Source of the DNA: Flavobacterium enshiense DK69
GTDB taxonomy: Bacteria > Bacteroidota > Bacteroidia > Flavobacteriales > Flavobacteriaceae
Length of the DNA stretch: 64,000 nucleotides
Direction: 5' to 3'
Assembly (NCBI RefSeq): GCF_000498495.1
Contig: NZ_AVCS01000009.1
Coordinates: forward strand, 124,001-188,000
Part shown: one piece after another, positions 52,949-62,265 of the stretch
Position numbering within the stretch: the stretch's first letter is position 1
Layout of the letters: the number at the start of each line of letters is the position of its first letter
Made by a program: the position numbers and the translations under genes
Notes under the pieces: generated by a model
Databases searched by the model: none
The model's input: only the letters and a program-made list of their open reading frames with translations
Told to the model about the DNA's origin: nothing

Positions 52949-53608
52949 ATGAATTACGGTAAAGAATTTAAAAAATATGCCACGAAGCATCACGGAGTGA
53001 ACAGTATGTATTACGATAAAATCGTAGGAAGTATGACTCCGTACATTATAGAAGAACGTCAGTTAAATGTAGCGTCAATGGATGTGTTTTCCCGTTTGAT
53101 GATGGACAGGATCATTTTTTTAGGTACAGGTGTTGATGATTATGTGGCAAACATTATTCAGGCGCAATTGTTGTTTTTGGAAAGTGTGGATGCTTCAAAA
53201 GATATCAGTATTTATATTAACTCGCCGGGAGGTAGTGTATATGCCGGATTGGGGATTTACGATACCATGCAGTTTGTTAAACCGGATGTGGCAACTATCT
53301 GTACAGGAATGGCAGCTTCCATGGGGGCAGTTTTGTTATGTGCGGGTGCGGACGGAAAACGTTCGGCATTACCGCATTCTCGAGTGATGATTCACCAGCC
53401 GTCAGGAGGGGCACAAGGTGTTGCTACTGATATGGAAATTAATTTGAAAGAGATGTTGAAATTAAAAGAAGAATTGTATCAGATCATTTCGCATCATTCA
53501 AAACAACCTTTCGAGAAGGTGTTTAAAGACAGTGAGAGAGATTACTGGATGAAGTCTGAAGAGGCTAAAGAATACGGTATGATCGATGAGGTTTTGAGAA
53601 GAAGTTAA
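52949..53608 (+). CDS. clpP: ATP-dependent Clp protease proteolytic subunit
   Basis: ClpP forms the double-heptamer protease chamber used by ClpX. The 219-residue protein has the catalytic Ser124 in TGMAASMGAVLL, His149 in SRVMIHQPSGGAQGVATD, and the Asp in the VFKDSERDYW segment near 195, plus INSPGGSVYAGLGIYD. clpX follows 72 bp downstream with its own -7 motif. Confidence 0.97.
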   Translation: MNYGKEFKKYATKHHGVNSMYYDKIVGSMTPYIIEERQLNVASMDVFSRLMMDRIIFLGTGVDDYVANIIQAQLLFLESVDASKDISIYINSPGGSVYAGLGIYDTMQFVKPDVATICTGMAASMGAVLLCAGADGKRSALPHSRVMIHQPSGGAQGVATDMEINLKEMLKLKEELYQIISHHSKQPFEKVFKDSERDYWMKSEEAKEYGMIDEVLRRS

Positions 53609-53657
53609 ATTAACGCAAGTTAAAAGTTAAAGGGCTTAAAGTCAGGAATATACTTTG

Positions 53658-53665
53658 TAAATTTG
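53658..53665 (+). promoter_or_regulatory. Putative -7 element of clpX
   Basis: TAAATTTG lies 15 bp before the clpX start codon. The -33 position has TTA instead of TTG at 19 bp, a near match. Confidence 0.45.
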
Positions 53666-53680
53666 CACAAAAATAAAAAT

Positions 53681-54913
53681 ATGGCTAAAGAAGTTTTAGA
53701 GTGTTCTTTTTGCGGAAGGAAAAAGCCAGAAACCAATTTGCTGATCGCTGGTATCAATGCGCACATCTGTGATAAATGTATTGAACAGGCACACGGCATT
53801 GTATTGGAAGAATTAAAACAAAGCGGAGCCTCCGGATTGCTTACCGATTTGGTATTGAACAAGCCGAAGGAAATCCGTGCGTTCCTGGATCAATATGTGA
53901 TTGGTCAGGATCAAACGAAAAAAGTATTGTCCGTAGCGGTGTATAATCACTATAAGCGTTTGTTGCAAAAGCAATTTGACGATGAGGTTGAAATTGAAAA
54001 AAGCAACATTATCATGGTTGGGCAAACGGGTACCGGAAAAACTCTGGTGGCTAAAACGATTGCCAAAATGCTTAATGTTCCACTTGCCATCGTTGATGCT
54101 ACTGTATTAACAGAAGCTGGATATGTGGGAGAGGACGTAGAAAGTATTTTAACCCGATTGTTGCAGGCGGCCGATTATGATGTGGCTAAAGCCGAAAGAG
54201 GAATCGTTTTTATCGACGAAATTGATAAAATCGCCCGTAAGAGTGATAATCCATCTATTACACGAGATGTTTCCGGAGAAGGCGTGCAACAGGCTTTGTT
54301 GAAGCTGCTGGAAGGGACTGTTGTGAATGTTCCGCCTAAAGGTGGTCGTAAGCATCCGGATCAGAAGTTTGTAGAGGTAAATACCCAGAATATATTATTT
54401 ATTGCCGGAGGAGCTTTTGATGGTATTGATCGTATCATCTCCAAACGTCTGAATCGTCAGGCTGTTGGATATGGTTCGTCTAAAAACACAGATGCTATCG
54501 ATAAGGATAATTTGCTGCAGTATATCATTCCGAAAGACATTAAGGATTATGGATTGATTCCTGAGATTATCGGACGTCTTCCTGTGTTGACTCATATGGA
54601 TCCGTTGGATAAAGCTACGTTGAGAGCAATCTTAACAGAGCCTAAAAATGCCTTGGTGAAACAGTATAAAAAACTGTTTGCTATGGACGATGTGGAGTTT
54701 GCGATTTCGGACGATGCTCTGGATTTTATAGTGGATAAAGCTTTAGAATACAAATTAGGGGCACGTGGATTGCGTTCGCTTTGTGAGGCTATCTTAACCG
54801 ATGCGATGTATGATTTGCCAAGCTCTGATGAAACCAGTTTGTTTATTGATAAAGAATATGCGGAACATTCGCTGAGTAAAAATTTGCTTCAGCGTTTGCA
54901 GGCTGCATCCTAA
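53681..54913 (+). CDS. clpX: ATP-dependent Clp protease ATP-binding subunit ClpX
   Basis: ClpX unfolds substrates and feeds them to ClpP. The 410-residue protein has an N-terminal zinc-binding domain with Cys8, Cys11, Cys30 and Cys33, Walker A GQTGTGKT, Walker [11 protein letters not shown], the pore loop GYVGEDVE, and the ClpP-contacting loop in the large domain. I start at 53681 because [12 protein letters not shown] is the family N-terminus; an in-frame TTG six codons upstream is less likely. A strong terminator follows. Confidence 0.97.
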   Translation: MAKEVLECSFCGRKKPETNLLIAGINAHICDKCIEQAHGIVLEELKQSGASGLLTDLVLNKPKEIRAFLDQYVIGQDQTKKVLSVAVYNHYKRLLQKQFDDEVEIEKSNIIMVGQTGTGKTLVAKTIAKMLNVPLAIVDATVLTEAGYVGEDVESILTRLLQAADYDVAKAERGIVFIDEIDKIARKSDNPSITRDVSGEGVQQALLKLLEGTVVNVPPKGGRKHPDQKFVEVNTQNILFIAGGAFDGIDRIISKRLNRQAVGYGSSKNTDAIDKDNLLQYIIPKDIKDYGLIPEIIGRLPVLTHMDPLDKATLRAILTEPKNALVKQYKKLFAMDDVEFAISDDALDFIVDKALEYKLGARGLRSLCEAILTDAMYDLPSSDETSLFIDKEYAEHSLSKNLLQRLQAAS

Positions 54914-54919
54914 TAAAAG

Positions 54920-54945
54920 AATCCCGACTTGTTCGGGATTTTTTT
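54920..54945 (+). terminator. Terminator after clpX
   Basis: AATCCCGA and TCGGGATT form an 8-bp stem with loop CTTGT, followed by a seven-T run. The convergent YegP-like gene ends six bases later and may share it. Confidence 0.85.
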
Positions 54946-54950
54946 ATGTT

Positions 54951-55292
54951 TTAATCGAAAAATATTTCCTCCGAGAAGTCCAGGATTTCAGATTCAGCGA
55001 AGTTGTTTTTCATTTCGTCCAATCCTTTGGAAAGAAGTCGCTCGGTAGTGAATTTTCTGCTGATGCCGTGTATGTGGTCTTTGTATATCAGTTTAAAGAA
55101 AAACTTTCCTGCAGGGGTCTTGAATTTCAAAAAAGCGGTATTTATGATGCGCTCTTTTAGAAAAAGGATGTCTTTCTCACAGTCTTGCTTGGTTTTGTAA
55201 CTCTGACTTGTAAAAATGGTTTTTCCTCTTCGGGAATTGAATTCGAATTTGATAAGTCCGTTCTCTTTTCTGCTGATGACGAAAGTTCCCAT
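54951..55292 (-). CDS. YegP/DUF1508 family protein
   Basis: The 113-residue product starts at 55292 with MGTFVISRKENGLIKFEFNS and a first YegP repeat (about 2-50, ending YKTKQDCEKDI), followed by a second, more diverged copy (FLKFKTPAGKFFFKLIYKDH). The family is a small domain-swapped dimer fold of unknown function. On its strand TATTTTTG (55316-55323) lies 24 bp upstream and itself follows a hairpin. An ATG 17 codons further upstream is unlikely. Confidence 0.8.
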   Translation of the reverse strand: MGTFVISRKENGLIKFEFNSRRGKTIFTSQSYKTKQDCEKDILFLKERIINTAFLKFKTPAGKFFFKLIYKDHIHGISRKFTTERLLSKGLDEMKNNFAESEILDFSEEIFFD

Positions 55293-55315
55293 TTGTAGTG
55301 CTTGTTTAAAGGCTG

Positions 55316-55352
55316 CAAAAATATAAAAGTCTCGATATAACACGAGACTTTT
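55316..55352 (-). terminator. Leftward hairpin followed by a -7 motif
   Basis: AAAAGTCTCG and CGAGACTTTT (55325-55334 and 55343-55352) form a 10-bp stem; on the minus strand the T-rich tail merges into TATTTTTG (55323 to 55316), a -7 match for the YegP-like gene. The tRNA transcript has its own terminator upstream, so this is a second stop or a leader structure. Confidence 0.55.
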
Positions 55353-55496
55353 TATTTAACTAAATGTTGTTTTTTGTTCTTTTTGATTCGTTAGGTTTTT
55401 ACTGTCCGACTGATCTGTTTGTTAGGCAGGTTTGCTTCGTGTCTGCAAAAAACTTGAACAATTTTACTTGTGACAAAAAATGAAAATTATGGGAAT

Positions 55497-55526
55497 AAAA
55501 AAAGCTCCAAACATAGTTTGAAGCTT
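55497..55526 (-). terminator. Terminator of the tRNA transcript, leftward
   Basis: On the minus strand AAGCTTCAAAC pairs with GTTTGGAGCTT (one G-T) around ATA, followed by a T-run, four bases past the tRNA-Leu gene. Confidence 0.75.
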
Positions 55527-55529
55527 TTG

Positions 55530-55613
55530 TACTCAAGGCGGGACTTGAACCCGCACGGACTAATGTCCACTGGATTTTAAGTCCAGCGTGTCTACCAATT
55601 CCACCACTCGAGC
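55530..55613 (-). tRNA. tRNA-Leu (UAA)
   Basis: The minus strand folds as a class II tRNA of 84 nt: acceptor GCTCGAG/CTTGAGT (with G-T pairs), D arm with GGTAGACAC, anticodon stem CTGGA/TCCAG with loop CTTAAAA giving anticodon UAA, a long variable arm, and T arm GTTCAAGTC. CCA is not encoded. It is followed on the same strand by a terminator and preceded by tRNA-Gly. Confidence 0.95.
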
Positions 55614-55627
55614 ATTATATTGGTTTG

Positions 55628-55700
55628 AGCGAAAAACGGGGTTCGAACCCGCGACCTCAACCTTGGCAAGGTTGCGCTCTACCAACTGAGCTATTTTCGC
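55628..55700 (-). tRNA. tRNA-Gly (GCC)
   Basis: The minus strand gives a 73-nt tRNA: acceptor GCGAAAA/TTTTCGC with discriminator U, D arm AGCTCAGTTGGTAGAGC, anticodon stem CAACC/GGTTG with loop TTGCCAA giving anticodon GCC, and T arm GGTTCGAACCC. It lies 14 bp before tRNA-Leu and is probably cotranscribed with it. Confidence 0.96.
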
Positions 55701-55843
55701 ATTGTCATCTTTTTAAAGAACCGCAACACTTGTTCTGTATTGCGAGTGCAAATGTAACACATAAATTTAATTCTGCAAGTGTTTTTGCTAAAAAAAAATA
55801 AACTTTTTTTTAATTCTTTGATAACGTATGATTTACAAATCGG

Positions 55844-58450
55844 TTATTTTTTAGCCAGCATGCGCTTGATTTCATTCAGCTTCATTAAAGCTTCAACCGG
55901 AGTCAAGGTGTTAATGTCTAAATTCAGAATTTCTTCTTTGATTTCTTCCAAAAGTGGATCGTCTAAATTGAAAATACTTAACTGCATTTCTTCTTTGTCT
56001 GATTTTATTCCTGCCAGTGCTTCTCCGGAATGATCCTTTTCCAGCTTCTTAAGGATTTTTTGCGCTTTCTGGATCACGGTTTGCGGCATTCCGGCCATTT
56101 TAGCCACATGAATACCAAAACTGTGAGCGCTTCCTCCTTTTACCAGCTTTCTGATGAAAAGTACGGTGTCTTTTAATTCTTTTACGGAAACGTTGAAATT
56201 CTGAATGCGTTCAAAAGTAAGTTCCATTTCATTCAGTTCGTGATAATGGGTGGCAAACAGCGTTTTTGGTTTATTCGGATGTTCGTGCAGGTATTCCGCA
56301 ATCGCCCACGCAATCGAAATTCCATCATAAGTAGAAGTTCCTCGTCCGATTTCATCCAATAAAACTAGGCTTCGGTTCGAAATGTTGTTCAAAATAGAAG
56401 CCGTTTCATTCATTTCCACCATGAATGTGGATTCTCCCATCGAAATATTGTCGCTGGCACCCACACGAGTGAAGATTTTGTCTACTATGCCCATACGAAC
56501 GTTTTCTGCCGGAACAAAGCTTCCCATCTGTGCCAACAAAACAATCAAGGCGGTTTGGCGAAGAATGGCCGATTTACCCGACATGTTCGGACCGGTGATC
56601 ATGATAATCTGTTGGGTTGCGTTGTCAAGGAAAACATCGTTTGAAATATAAGGTGTTCCTACAGGTAATTGTTTTTCAATCACAGGGTGGCGGCCGTTTT
56701 TAATGTCTAAATCGAAACTCTCGTCGATTTCCGGGCGAATGTAATTGTTTTCAATTGCCAATTGGGTGAAAGAACACAAGCAGTCTAATTGGGCAACCAG
56801 GTTAGCATTCAGCTGTACTGGTTTGATGTAAGTGGAAATCCAAAGGACCAGTTGTTCGAATAAATCGGTTTCAAGTTTGTGGATTTTTTCCTCAGCCCCT
56901 AAAATCTTGGTTTCGTATTCTTTCAGTTCTTCCGTGATGTAACGCTCGGCATTTACTAAAGTTTGCTTGCGGATCCACTCGGAAGGCACTTTGTCTTTAT
57001 GTGTGTTTCGGATCTCAATATAGTAACCGAAAACATTGTTGAATGATATTTTTAAGGAAGGGATTCCGGTTTTCTCGCTTTCGCGTGCCTCCATAGCTTC
57101 CAGGTATTCTTTCCCGGAAAAAGCAATGCTGCGCAATTCGTCTAATTCCGGGTGAATTCCTTTGGCGATTGCATTTCCTTTGCTGATGGCAACCGGCGCT
57201 TCCGGATTTAAAGTGTTTTTGATTTTTTCACGCAATAAATCGCAGGAATGCAAGCTGTCGCCAATTGTTTTCAAGGCTTCATTAGTGCTTTCCAAAGCTT
57301 GTGTTTTCATTGGGATGATGGCGTCCAACGAATTACATAGGTAGACTACTTCACGTGGACTCACTTTGCCTGTGGCAATTTTCGAGATCAAACGCTCCAG
57401 GTCGGAAATCTGTTTGATTTGGGATTGCATATTTTGCAGTACTTCCGAGTTGGTTTTCAGGTAATCCACCACTTCATGGCGCCCTTCGATTTTCTTTGCA
57501 TCTTTCAACGGAAGCGCTAACCAGCGCTTCAGCAAGCGTCCTCCCATTGGTGAAAGGGTACGGTCGATAACTTCCAAAAGGGTAACCGCGTTCGGATTGT
57601 AGCTGTGGTATAATTCAAGATTTCGAATCGTGAACTTGTCCATCCAAACGTAAGCGTCTTCGGCTATACGATGGATGTTGGTGATATGCTGTATTTTATT
57701 GTGTTGTGTTTCGGATAAATAGTATAAAATCGCTCCCGAAGCAATGACGCCCTCTTGTAATTCTTCAATTCCGAAACCTTTTAATGAATTGGTCTGAAAA
57801 TGGGAGGTAAGGCGTTCGAAAGCGTAATCTTCTTTGTAAATCCAGTCTTCCAGAAAGAAGGAGTGGAAATCTTCTCCAAAATGTTCTTTAAACTGGTTTT
57901 TATAATGTTTCTGAACTAAAATTTCACTCGGATTAAAGTTCTGTAGCAATTTGTCAATATATTCTTCGTTCCCCTGTGCCGTTAAAAATTCTCCGGTAGA
58001 TACGTCCAAAAAGGCAACTCCGATGTTTTTCTTTCCGAAATGAATGGAAGCCAGGAAGTTGTTGGATTTCGAATGTAGTACTTCGTCATTTAAAGCTACG
58101 CCTGGCGTTACCAATTCCGTCACTCCTCTTTTTACAATGGTTTTGGTCATTTTCGGATCTTCCAACTGATCGCAGATGGCTACGCGAAGACCGGCCTTCA
58201 CCAATTTTGGGAGGTAGGTGTTCAGGGAGTGGTGCGGAAATCCGGCTAAAGCGGTTTCCGAATCAGAACCGGCACCTCTTTTGGTTAAGGTGATTCCTAA
58301 AATGCCCGCGGCTCTTATGGCATCGTCTCCAAAAGTTTCATAAAAATCGCCCACACGGAATAAAAGACAAGCATCGGGATATTTGTTTTTTATCTCGTTG
58401 TACTGCTTCATTAACGGTGTTTCCTTCGGCGCTTTTTCTTTTGTCGACAT
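55844..58450 (-). CDS. mutS: DNA mismatch repair protein MutS
   Basis: MutS recognises mismatches and small loops and recruits MutL. The 868-residue protein has the N-terminal mismatch-binding domain with the FxE motif ([10 protein letters not shown]), Walker [15 protein letters not shown], the MutS signature [12 protein letters not shown] and Walker B region, and a C-terminal helix-turn-helix. It is full length for MutS. On its strand TATATTTG (58468-58475) lies 17 bp upstream. The tRNA pair is downstream on the same strand. Confidence 0.97.
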   Translation of the reverse strand: MSTKEKAPKETPLMKQYNEIKNKYPDACLLFRVGDFYETFGDDAIRAAGILGITLTKRGAGSDSETALAGFPHHSLNTYLPKLVKAGLRVAICDQLEDPKMTKTIVKRGVTELVTPGVALNDEVLHSKSNNFLASIHFGKKNIGVAFLDVSTGEFLTAQGNEEYIDKLLQNFNPSEILVQKHYKNQFKEHFGEDFHSFFLEDWIYKEDYAFERLTSHFQTNSLKGFGIEELQEGVIASGAILYYLSETQHNKIQHITNIHRIAEDAYVWMDKFTIRNLELYHSYNPNAVTLLEVIDRTLSPMGGRLLKRWLALPLKDAKKIEGRHEVVDYLKTNSEVLQNMQSQIKQISDLERLISKIATGKVSPREVVYLCNSLDAIIPMKTQALESTNEALKTIGDSLHSCDLLREKIKNTLNPEAPVAISKGNAIAKGIHPELDELRSIAFSGKEYLEAMEARESEKTGIPSLKISFNNVFGYYIEIRNTHKDKVPSEWIRKQTLVNAERYITEELKEYETKILGAEEKIHKLETDLFEQLVLWISTYIKPVQLNANLVAQLDCLCSFTQLAIENNYIRPEIDESFDLDIKNGRHPVIEKQLPVGTPYISNDVFLDNATQQIIMITGPNMSGKSAILRQTALIVLLAQMGSFVPAENVRMGIVDKIFTRVGASDNISMGESTFMVEMNETASILNNISNRSLVLLDEIGRGTSTYDGISIAWAIAEYLHEHPNKPKTLFATHYHELNEMELTFERIQNFNVSVKELKDTVLFIRKLVKGGSAHSFGIHVAKMAGMPQTVIQKAQKILKKLEKDHSGEALAGIKSDKEEMQLSIFNLDDPLLEEIKEEILNLDINTLTPVEALMKLNEIKRMLAKK

Positions 58451-58467
58451 AATACTAGGTTTGTTTG

Positions 58468-58475
58468 CAAATATA
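58468..58475 (-). promoter_or_regulatory. Putative -7 element of mutS
   Basis: Minus strand TATATTTG, 17 bp before the start codon. No -33 TTG at a suitable distance. Confidence 0.5.
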
Positions 58476-58558
58476 CATGAAGACTTTATTTCAGAAGTGG
58501 CTGTCTTAAAAATTAATTAAAATTATGATTTCGTATAAATCGAATAATCTTTTTTTAA

Positions 58559-58566
58559 TAGATTTG
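58559..58566 (+). promoter_or_regulatory. Putative -7 element of the DUF1573 gene
   Basis: TAGATTTG matches the -7 consensus 28 bp before the start codon. No -33 TTG is seen. Confidence 0.4.
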
Positions 58567-58594
58567 CGTTCTAAATGTTTAAAAACAAAAAGTT

Positions 58595-59137
58595 ATGAAA
58601 AAAATATTGTTACTAAGCGCATTTTTTGTATTCGGTCTTACGGCTGCTACAGCGCAGGAAACGGCGAAAACAAATAAAGCTACTACTGAAGTAAAAAAAA
58701 CTAAAAAATCTAAGAAGTCTACAAAGGCTGTTGCTCCTGCAGTTAAAGGGCCTGGTATCGTTTTTGAAAATGAAACTATTGATTACGGAACAATCAATCA
58801 GAACGAAAACGGTCAGAGAGAATTCGTATTCACTAACAATGGTGATGAGCCTTTGGTGATTAAGAGTGCACAAGGATCTTGCGGATGTACAGTTCCTGAA
58901 GCTCCAAAAGAGCCAATCGCACCAGGAGCAAAAGGAGTTATTAAAGTGAAATATGATACTAACAGAGTAGGTGTGTTTACTAAGAACGTTACAGTTACAA
59001 CAAACGCTTCTGAAACTCCTAAATTGTTAATGATCAAAGGTGATGTGAAAGCAGTTGCGGCTCCGGCAACACCAGCTACTCCGGCAACACCTGCTACTCC
59101 AGCAGCACCTATAAAAATTCAGGAAGTAAAAAGCTAA
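58595..59137 (+). CDS. DUF1573 family exported protein with Pro/Ala/Thr repeat tail
   Basis: The 180-residue product has a signal peptide ending ATAQE, a Lys/Thr-rich linker, then the DUF1573 immunoglobulin-like domain (about 50-150) with GTINQNENGQREFVFTNNGD, the CGCTVPEAP motif (two cysteines), and KNVTVTTNASETPKLLMIKG. The C-terminus is a four-times-repeated Pro-Ala-Thr stretch, then KIQEVKS. DUF1573 is common in Bacteroidota envelopes; its role is unknown. The tail DNA is itself a tandem repeat, open to length change. A terminator follows. Confidence 0.88.
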   Translation: MKKILLLSAFFVFGLTAATAQETAKTNKATTEVKKTKKSKKSTKAVAPAVKGPGIVFENETIDYGTINQNENGQREFVFTNNGDEPLVIKSAQGSCGCTVPEAPKEPIAPGAKGVIKVKYDTNRVGVFTKNVTVTTNASETPKLLMIKGDVKAVAAPATPATPATPATPAAPIKIQEVKS

Positions 59138-59150
59138 TTTTTATAAAAAA

Positions 59151-59193
59151 TAAATTTGAAGCCTTCAAAATGTTTAATTTTGAAGGCTTTTTT
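59151..59193 (+). terminator. Terminator with a -7 motif at its 5' edge
   Basis: AAGCCTTCAAAAT (59159-59171) pairs with ATTTTGAAGGCTT (59177-59189), a 13-bp perfect stem with a T-run. TAAATTTG (59151-59158) directly precedes it. As at tig/clpP, a start from that motif would leave out part of the left arm. Confidence 0.65.
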
Positions 59194-59204
59194 AATGCAA
59201 TAAA

Positions 59205-59735
59205 ATGAGAAAACTGGAGAATAGCGAACTGGAGCGCAAAAACATAGAAGAATTCAAACAGGCAAATAAGACGCCTTTAATTATTGTTTTGGATGATATC
59301 CGAAGCCTTCATAACATCGGTTCGGTTTTTAGGACGGCCGATGCATTTTTAATCGAGAAAATCTTTTTATGTGGAATAACGGCGACACCTCCCAATAAAG
59401 AAATCCATAAAACAGCTTTGGGGGCTACCGAAACCGTAACATGGGAATATGCCAAAGATGTTTTGGAAGTTATTGATAGTCTGAAAAAAGACAACGTTGT
59501 TGTTTATGCTGTGGAACAGGTTGAAAATTCAGTGATGCTGAACGATTTTCAGGTGAAAGAAAACCAAAAATATGCTTTAGTTTTTGGAAATGAAGTCAAA
59601 GGAGTGGCGCAGGAAGCCGTTCATTTGTGTGATGGTGTTATCGAAATTCCTCAATTAGGAACCAAGCACTCGTTAAATATTTCGGTAAGTGCCGGAATTG
59701 TGGTTTGGGATTTGTTTCAAAAGATAGCAAAATAG
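59205..59735 (+). CDS. SpoU/TrmH-family RNA 2'-O-methyltransferase
   Basis: The 176-residue protein has the three SpoU motifs of the trefoil-knot methyltransferase fold: HNIGSVFRTADAF (motif 1), LVFGNEVKGVAQEA (motif 2) and IEIPQLGTKHSLNISVSAGI (motif 3). It transfers methyl from S-adenosylmethionine to ribose 2'-OH of tRNA or rRNA; the exact nucleotide cannot be told from the sequence. The length is that of the core domain without an extra RNA-binding N-terminus. Confidence 0.92.
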   Translation: MRKLENSELERKNIEEFKQANKTPLIIVLDDIRSLHNIGSVFRTADAFLIEKIFLCGITATPPNKEIHKTALGATETVTWEYAKDVLEVIDSLKKDNVVVYAVEQVENSVMLNDFQVKENQKYALVFGNEVKGVAQEAVHLCDGVIEIPQLGTKHSLNISVSAGIVVWDLFQKIAK

Positions 59736-59761
59736 CGTTGGTTTTGAATAGCGAAATTTTC

Positions 59762-60271
59762 TCAGGGAGCCTTTAAGTCGCCTATTGCCACACAGTCACT
59801 GCTGTCTTTTGTTTCTGTTATTAGTTCGGCTATTGATTTATTCGTTTTCGGATGGTGCCAGTCATGGTTTAAATCCTGCATAGGTAACAAAACGAACAGT
59901 CGGTTTTGCATCTGCGGATGCGGAATATGTAATGTTTCGGTCTCAATTACAAGGTCGTCAAAAGTGATAATGTCGATATCGATGATTCTCGCCTGATACC
60001 CAAGTTGACCGTTTCGGATACGGCCAAGTTGTTTTTCGGCTTCCAGAATTTTGGTTAAAAGCTTTTCAGCCGGCAAGACAGTATGCAGCAATAAGGTACA
60101 ATTGTAAAAATCCTCGCTTTCAAATCCCCAGGAAGGTGTTTCATATACTTTCGAAACACGAATAACGGTACCTACGGTTTTGTGGATTAAGGAAATACAT
60201 GTTTGGATGTTCTCCAAACGGTCTCCCTGATTGCTCCCTAATGATAAAACGACTTGATGCTGACGGTCCAT
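59762..60271 (-). CDS. folK: 2-amino-4-hydroxy-6-hydroxymethyldihydropteridine diphosphokinase
   Basis: FolK transfers pyrophosphate from ATP to the pterin in folate synthesis. The 169-residue protein has LSLGSNQGDRLENIQTCI, VYETPSWGFESEDFYNCTLL, and RIRNGQLGYQARIIDIDIIT with the conserved acidic residues, then HIPHPQMQNRLFVLLPMQDL. It is divergent from sppA and convergent with the SpoU gene. Confidence 0.95.
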   Translation of the reverse strand: MDRQHQVVLSLGSNQGDRLENIQTCISLIHKTVGTVIRVSKVYETPSWGFESEDFYNCTLLLHTVLPAEKLLTKILEAEKQLGRIRNGQLGYQARIIDIDIITFDDLVIETETLHIPHPQMQNRLFVLLPMQDLNHDWHHPKTNKSIAELITETKDSSDCVAIGDLKAP

Positions 60272-60399
60272 ACGGCAAAATAACTAAAAGAAATTCAGAA
60301 TTGGAGTGTTTTTTTTTATTCTTCTTTGGGAATTAATTTTTAGCCCTTACCTGTAACATTTTTAACATTTTGGCTACCTATCTTATAAAATAAAAAGCG

Positions 60400-62166
60400 A
60401 TGAAATTTTTAGGGAATGTATTGGCGACAGTCGTTGGATTGTTTGTGTTTTTTATGATTTTCTTCTTTGGGATTGTTTTGATCGGCGCCATTTTTGGTGG
60501 TGATGGCGATCATGTCAAAGTGAAGAAGAATTCGGTTATTGAATTGGATTTGAAGGAAGTGACGCAGGACTATGGAGGACAATTCAAGTTCACGGATTTT
60601 GATTATTTTGAAACCAAACACGATGGCGTAACTGATGTTTTAAATGCTATCGATGCAGCCAAAACCGACGATAAAATTAAAGGGATTTCGATTTTGAACG
60701 ACGAATCCGTAGTAGGATTAGCGCAAAGTAAAGCCATTCGCCGTAAACTGGAAGAATTCAAGAAATCGGGGAAATTTGTTGTAGCTTATGCTAATGCGTT
60801 TTCACAGAAAGAATATTATCTGAATTCCGTTGCCGATACGATTTATCTTAATCCGGTAGGGGAAATGGAATTTAAAGGATTGTCTGCCGAAGTGTTGTTC
60901 TTTAAAGATTTCGAAGATAAATCCGGAGTTAAAATGGAAGTCATCCGTCACGGTAAATACAAAAGTGCAGTTGAGCCGTTTTTGGAAAATGAAATGAGCG
61001 AGGCAAATAGAGAGCAAATGAGCGCTTTGTTGAATTCAATGTGGACTTCAGTGGTTGCTGATATTTCCAAGAGCAGAAAGATTTCCGTAGATAGTTTGAA
61101 CGCCATTGCCAACTCACTTGGAGCGCGTACCCCTGAATTAGCGTTGCAGAAACATCTGATTGATAAAATAGGGTATGAAGACGAATACCACAACGGTATC
61201 CGTAAAGCGCTGAAGGTTGAAAAAGATGAAGAGTACAACAAAATAAGTATTTTGGATTATGCCGAGGGCGTAGCTAGAACCAACAGCGATTATTCCAAGA
61301 AAGACAAAATTGCCATCGTCTATGCTCAGGGGGAAATACAATCTGGAGAAGGCGATGTAAGTTATATTGGAGAAGGTTCGATGCGCCGTTCATTGGAAGA
61401 AGCGAGAAATGACGATGATGTAAAAGCTGTGGTTTTACGCGTGGATTCTCCAGGGGGAAATGCGTTGACTTCCGAATTGATCTGGAGGGAAATTGAGCTG
61501 ACTAAAAAAGTAAAACCGGTTGTTGTTTCCATGGGGAATTTAGCGGCTTCAGGGGGTTATTACATTTCGTGCAATGCTAATACGATTTTTGCCGAAGCCA
61601 ATACGATTACTGGGTCTATCGGGGTTTTCGGGGCCTTGCCTAATTTCCATCCGTTGGCTACTAAACTGGGGATTAATGCCGAACAGGTAAAAACACATCA
61701 GAATGCAAGCGGTTACAGCATTTTTGAACCAATTGATGATAAATTTAAGGAAGTGGTAACGGAGAGTATTGAAACTATTTACACCACATTTTTAAAGCGT
61801 GTGTCGGCAGGAAGAAAAATGACTGTTGAACAGGTTGATGCCGTTGCGCAAGGACGTGTATGGACTGGGGCCGATGCTTTAAAATTAGGATTGGTGGATA
61901 AAATCGGCGGAATGGATGCGGCGATTAAACATGCGGCTACATTGGCAAAAATAAAAGAATACAGAACAGAAGATTTTCCGGAATACGAAAAAACCTTTGA
62001 AGATTTGCTTCGTAATTTAGGAGGTATTTCGATGTTTCAGTCAAAAGAAGCTTTGATTAAGGAGGAAATCGGTGAGGAAAATTATCAGGTTTTAGACCGA
62101 ATCAGAAAGGTAAACCAGCGAAGAGGCGTTCAGGCGGTAATGCCTTTTGAAATGAATATTCAGTAA
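60400..62166 (+). CDS. sppA: Signal peptide peptidase SppA (67 kDa type)
   Basis: SppA is a membrane-anchored serine protease that cleaves leftover signal peptides. The 588-residue product has an N-terminal membrane anchor (about 8-30), and two S49 domains: the first carries the general-base Lys in RHGKYKSAVEPF, the second the nucleophile Ser in GNLAASGGYYISC, followed by GSIGVFGALPNFH. This is the long, tandem form. It is divergent from folK, and a G+C-poor hairpin terminator follows. Confidence 0.95.
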   Translation: MKFLGNVLATVVGLFVFFMIFFFGIVLIGAIFGGDGDHVKVKKNSVIELDLKEVTQDYGGQFKFTDFDYFETKHDGVTDVLNAIDAAKTDDKIKGISILNDESVVGLAQSKAIRRKLEEFKKSGKFVVAYANAFSQKEYYLNSVADTIYLNPVGEMEFKGLSAEVLFFKDFEDKSGVKMEVIRHGKYKSAVEPFLENEMSEANREQMSALLNSMWTSVVADISKSRKISVDSLNAIANSLGARTPELALQKHLIDKIGYEDEYHNGIRKALKVEKDEEYNKISILDYAEGVARTNSDYSKKDKIAIVYAQGEIQSGEGDVSYIGEGSMRRSLEEARNDDDVKAVVLRVDSPGGNALTSELIWREIELTKKVKPVVVSMGNLAASGGYYISCNANTIFAEANTITGSIGVFGALPNFHPLATKLGINAEQVKTHQNASGYSIFEPIDDKFKEVVTESIETIYTTFLKRVSAGRKMTVEQVDAVAQGRVWTGADALKLGLVDKIGGMDAAIKHAATLAKIKEYRTEDFPEYEKTFEDLLRNLGGISMFQSKEALIKEEIGEENYQVLDRIRKVNQRRGVQAVMPFEMNIQ

Positions 62167-62188
62167 AAATCAACGACCATAAACAACT

Positions 62189-62229
62189 AAACCAGCTTAT
62201 TTACGTTTTATAGATAAGTTGGTTTTGTT
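62189..62229 (+). terminator. Terminator after sppA
   Basis: AAACCAGCTTAT (62189-62200) pairs with ATAAGTTGGTTT (one G-T) around a 13-nt loop, followed by a T-rich tract. Confidence 0.7.
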
Positions 62230-62265
62230 TTTTGTAGTATTTTCGTAAGATTAATAGTTTTAAAA

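Noticed and set aside
55316-55352. Possible attachment site beside the tRNA genes
   Set aside because: No duplicated tRNA 3' end, integrase or foreign block is present; the sequence fits a hairpin with a promoter motif.
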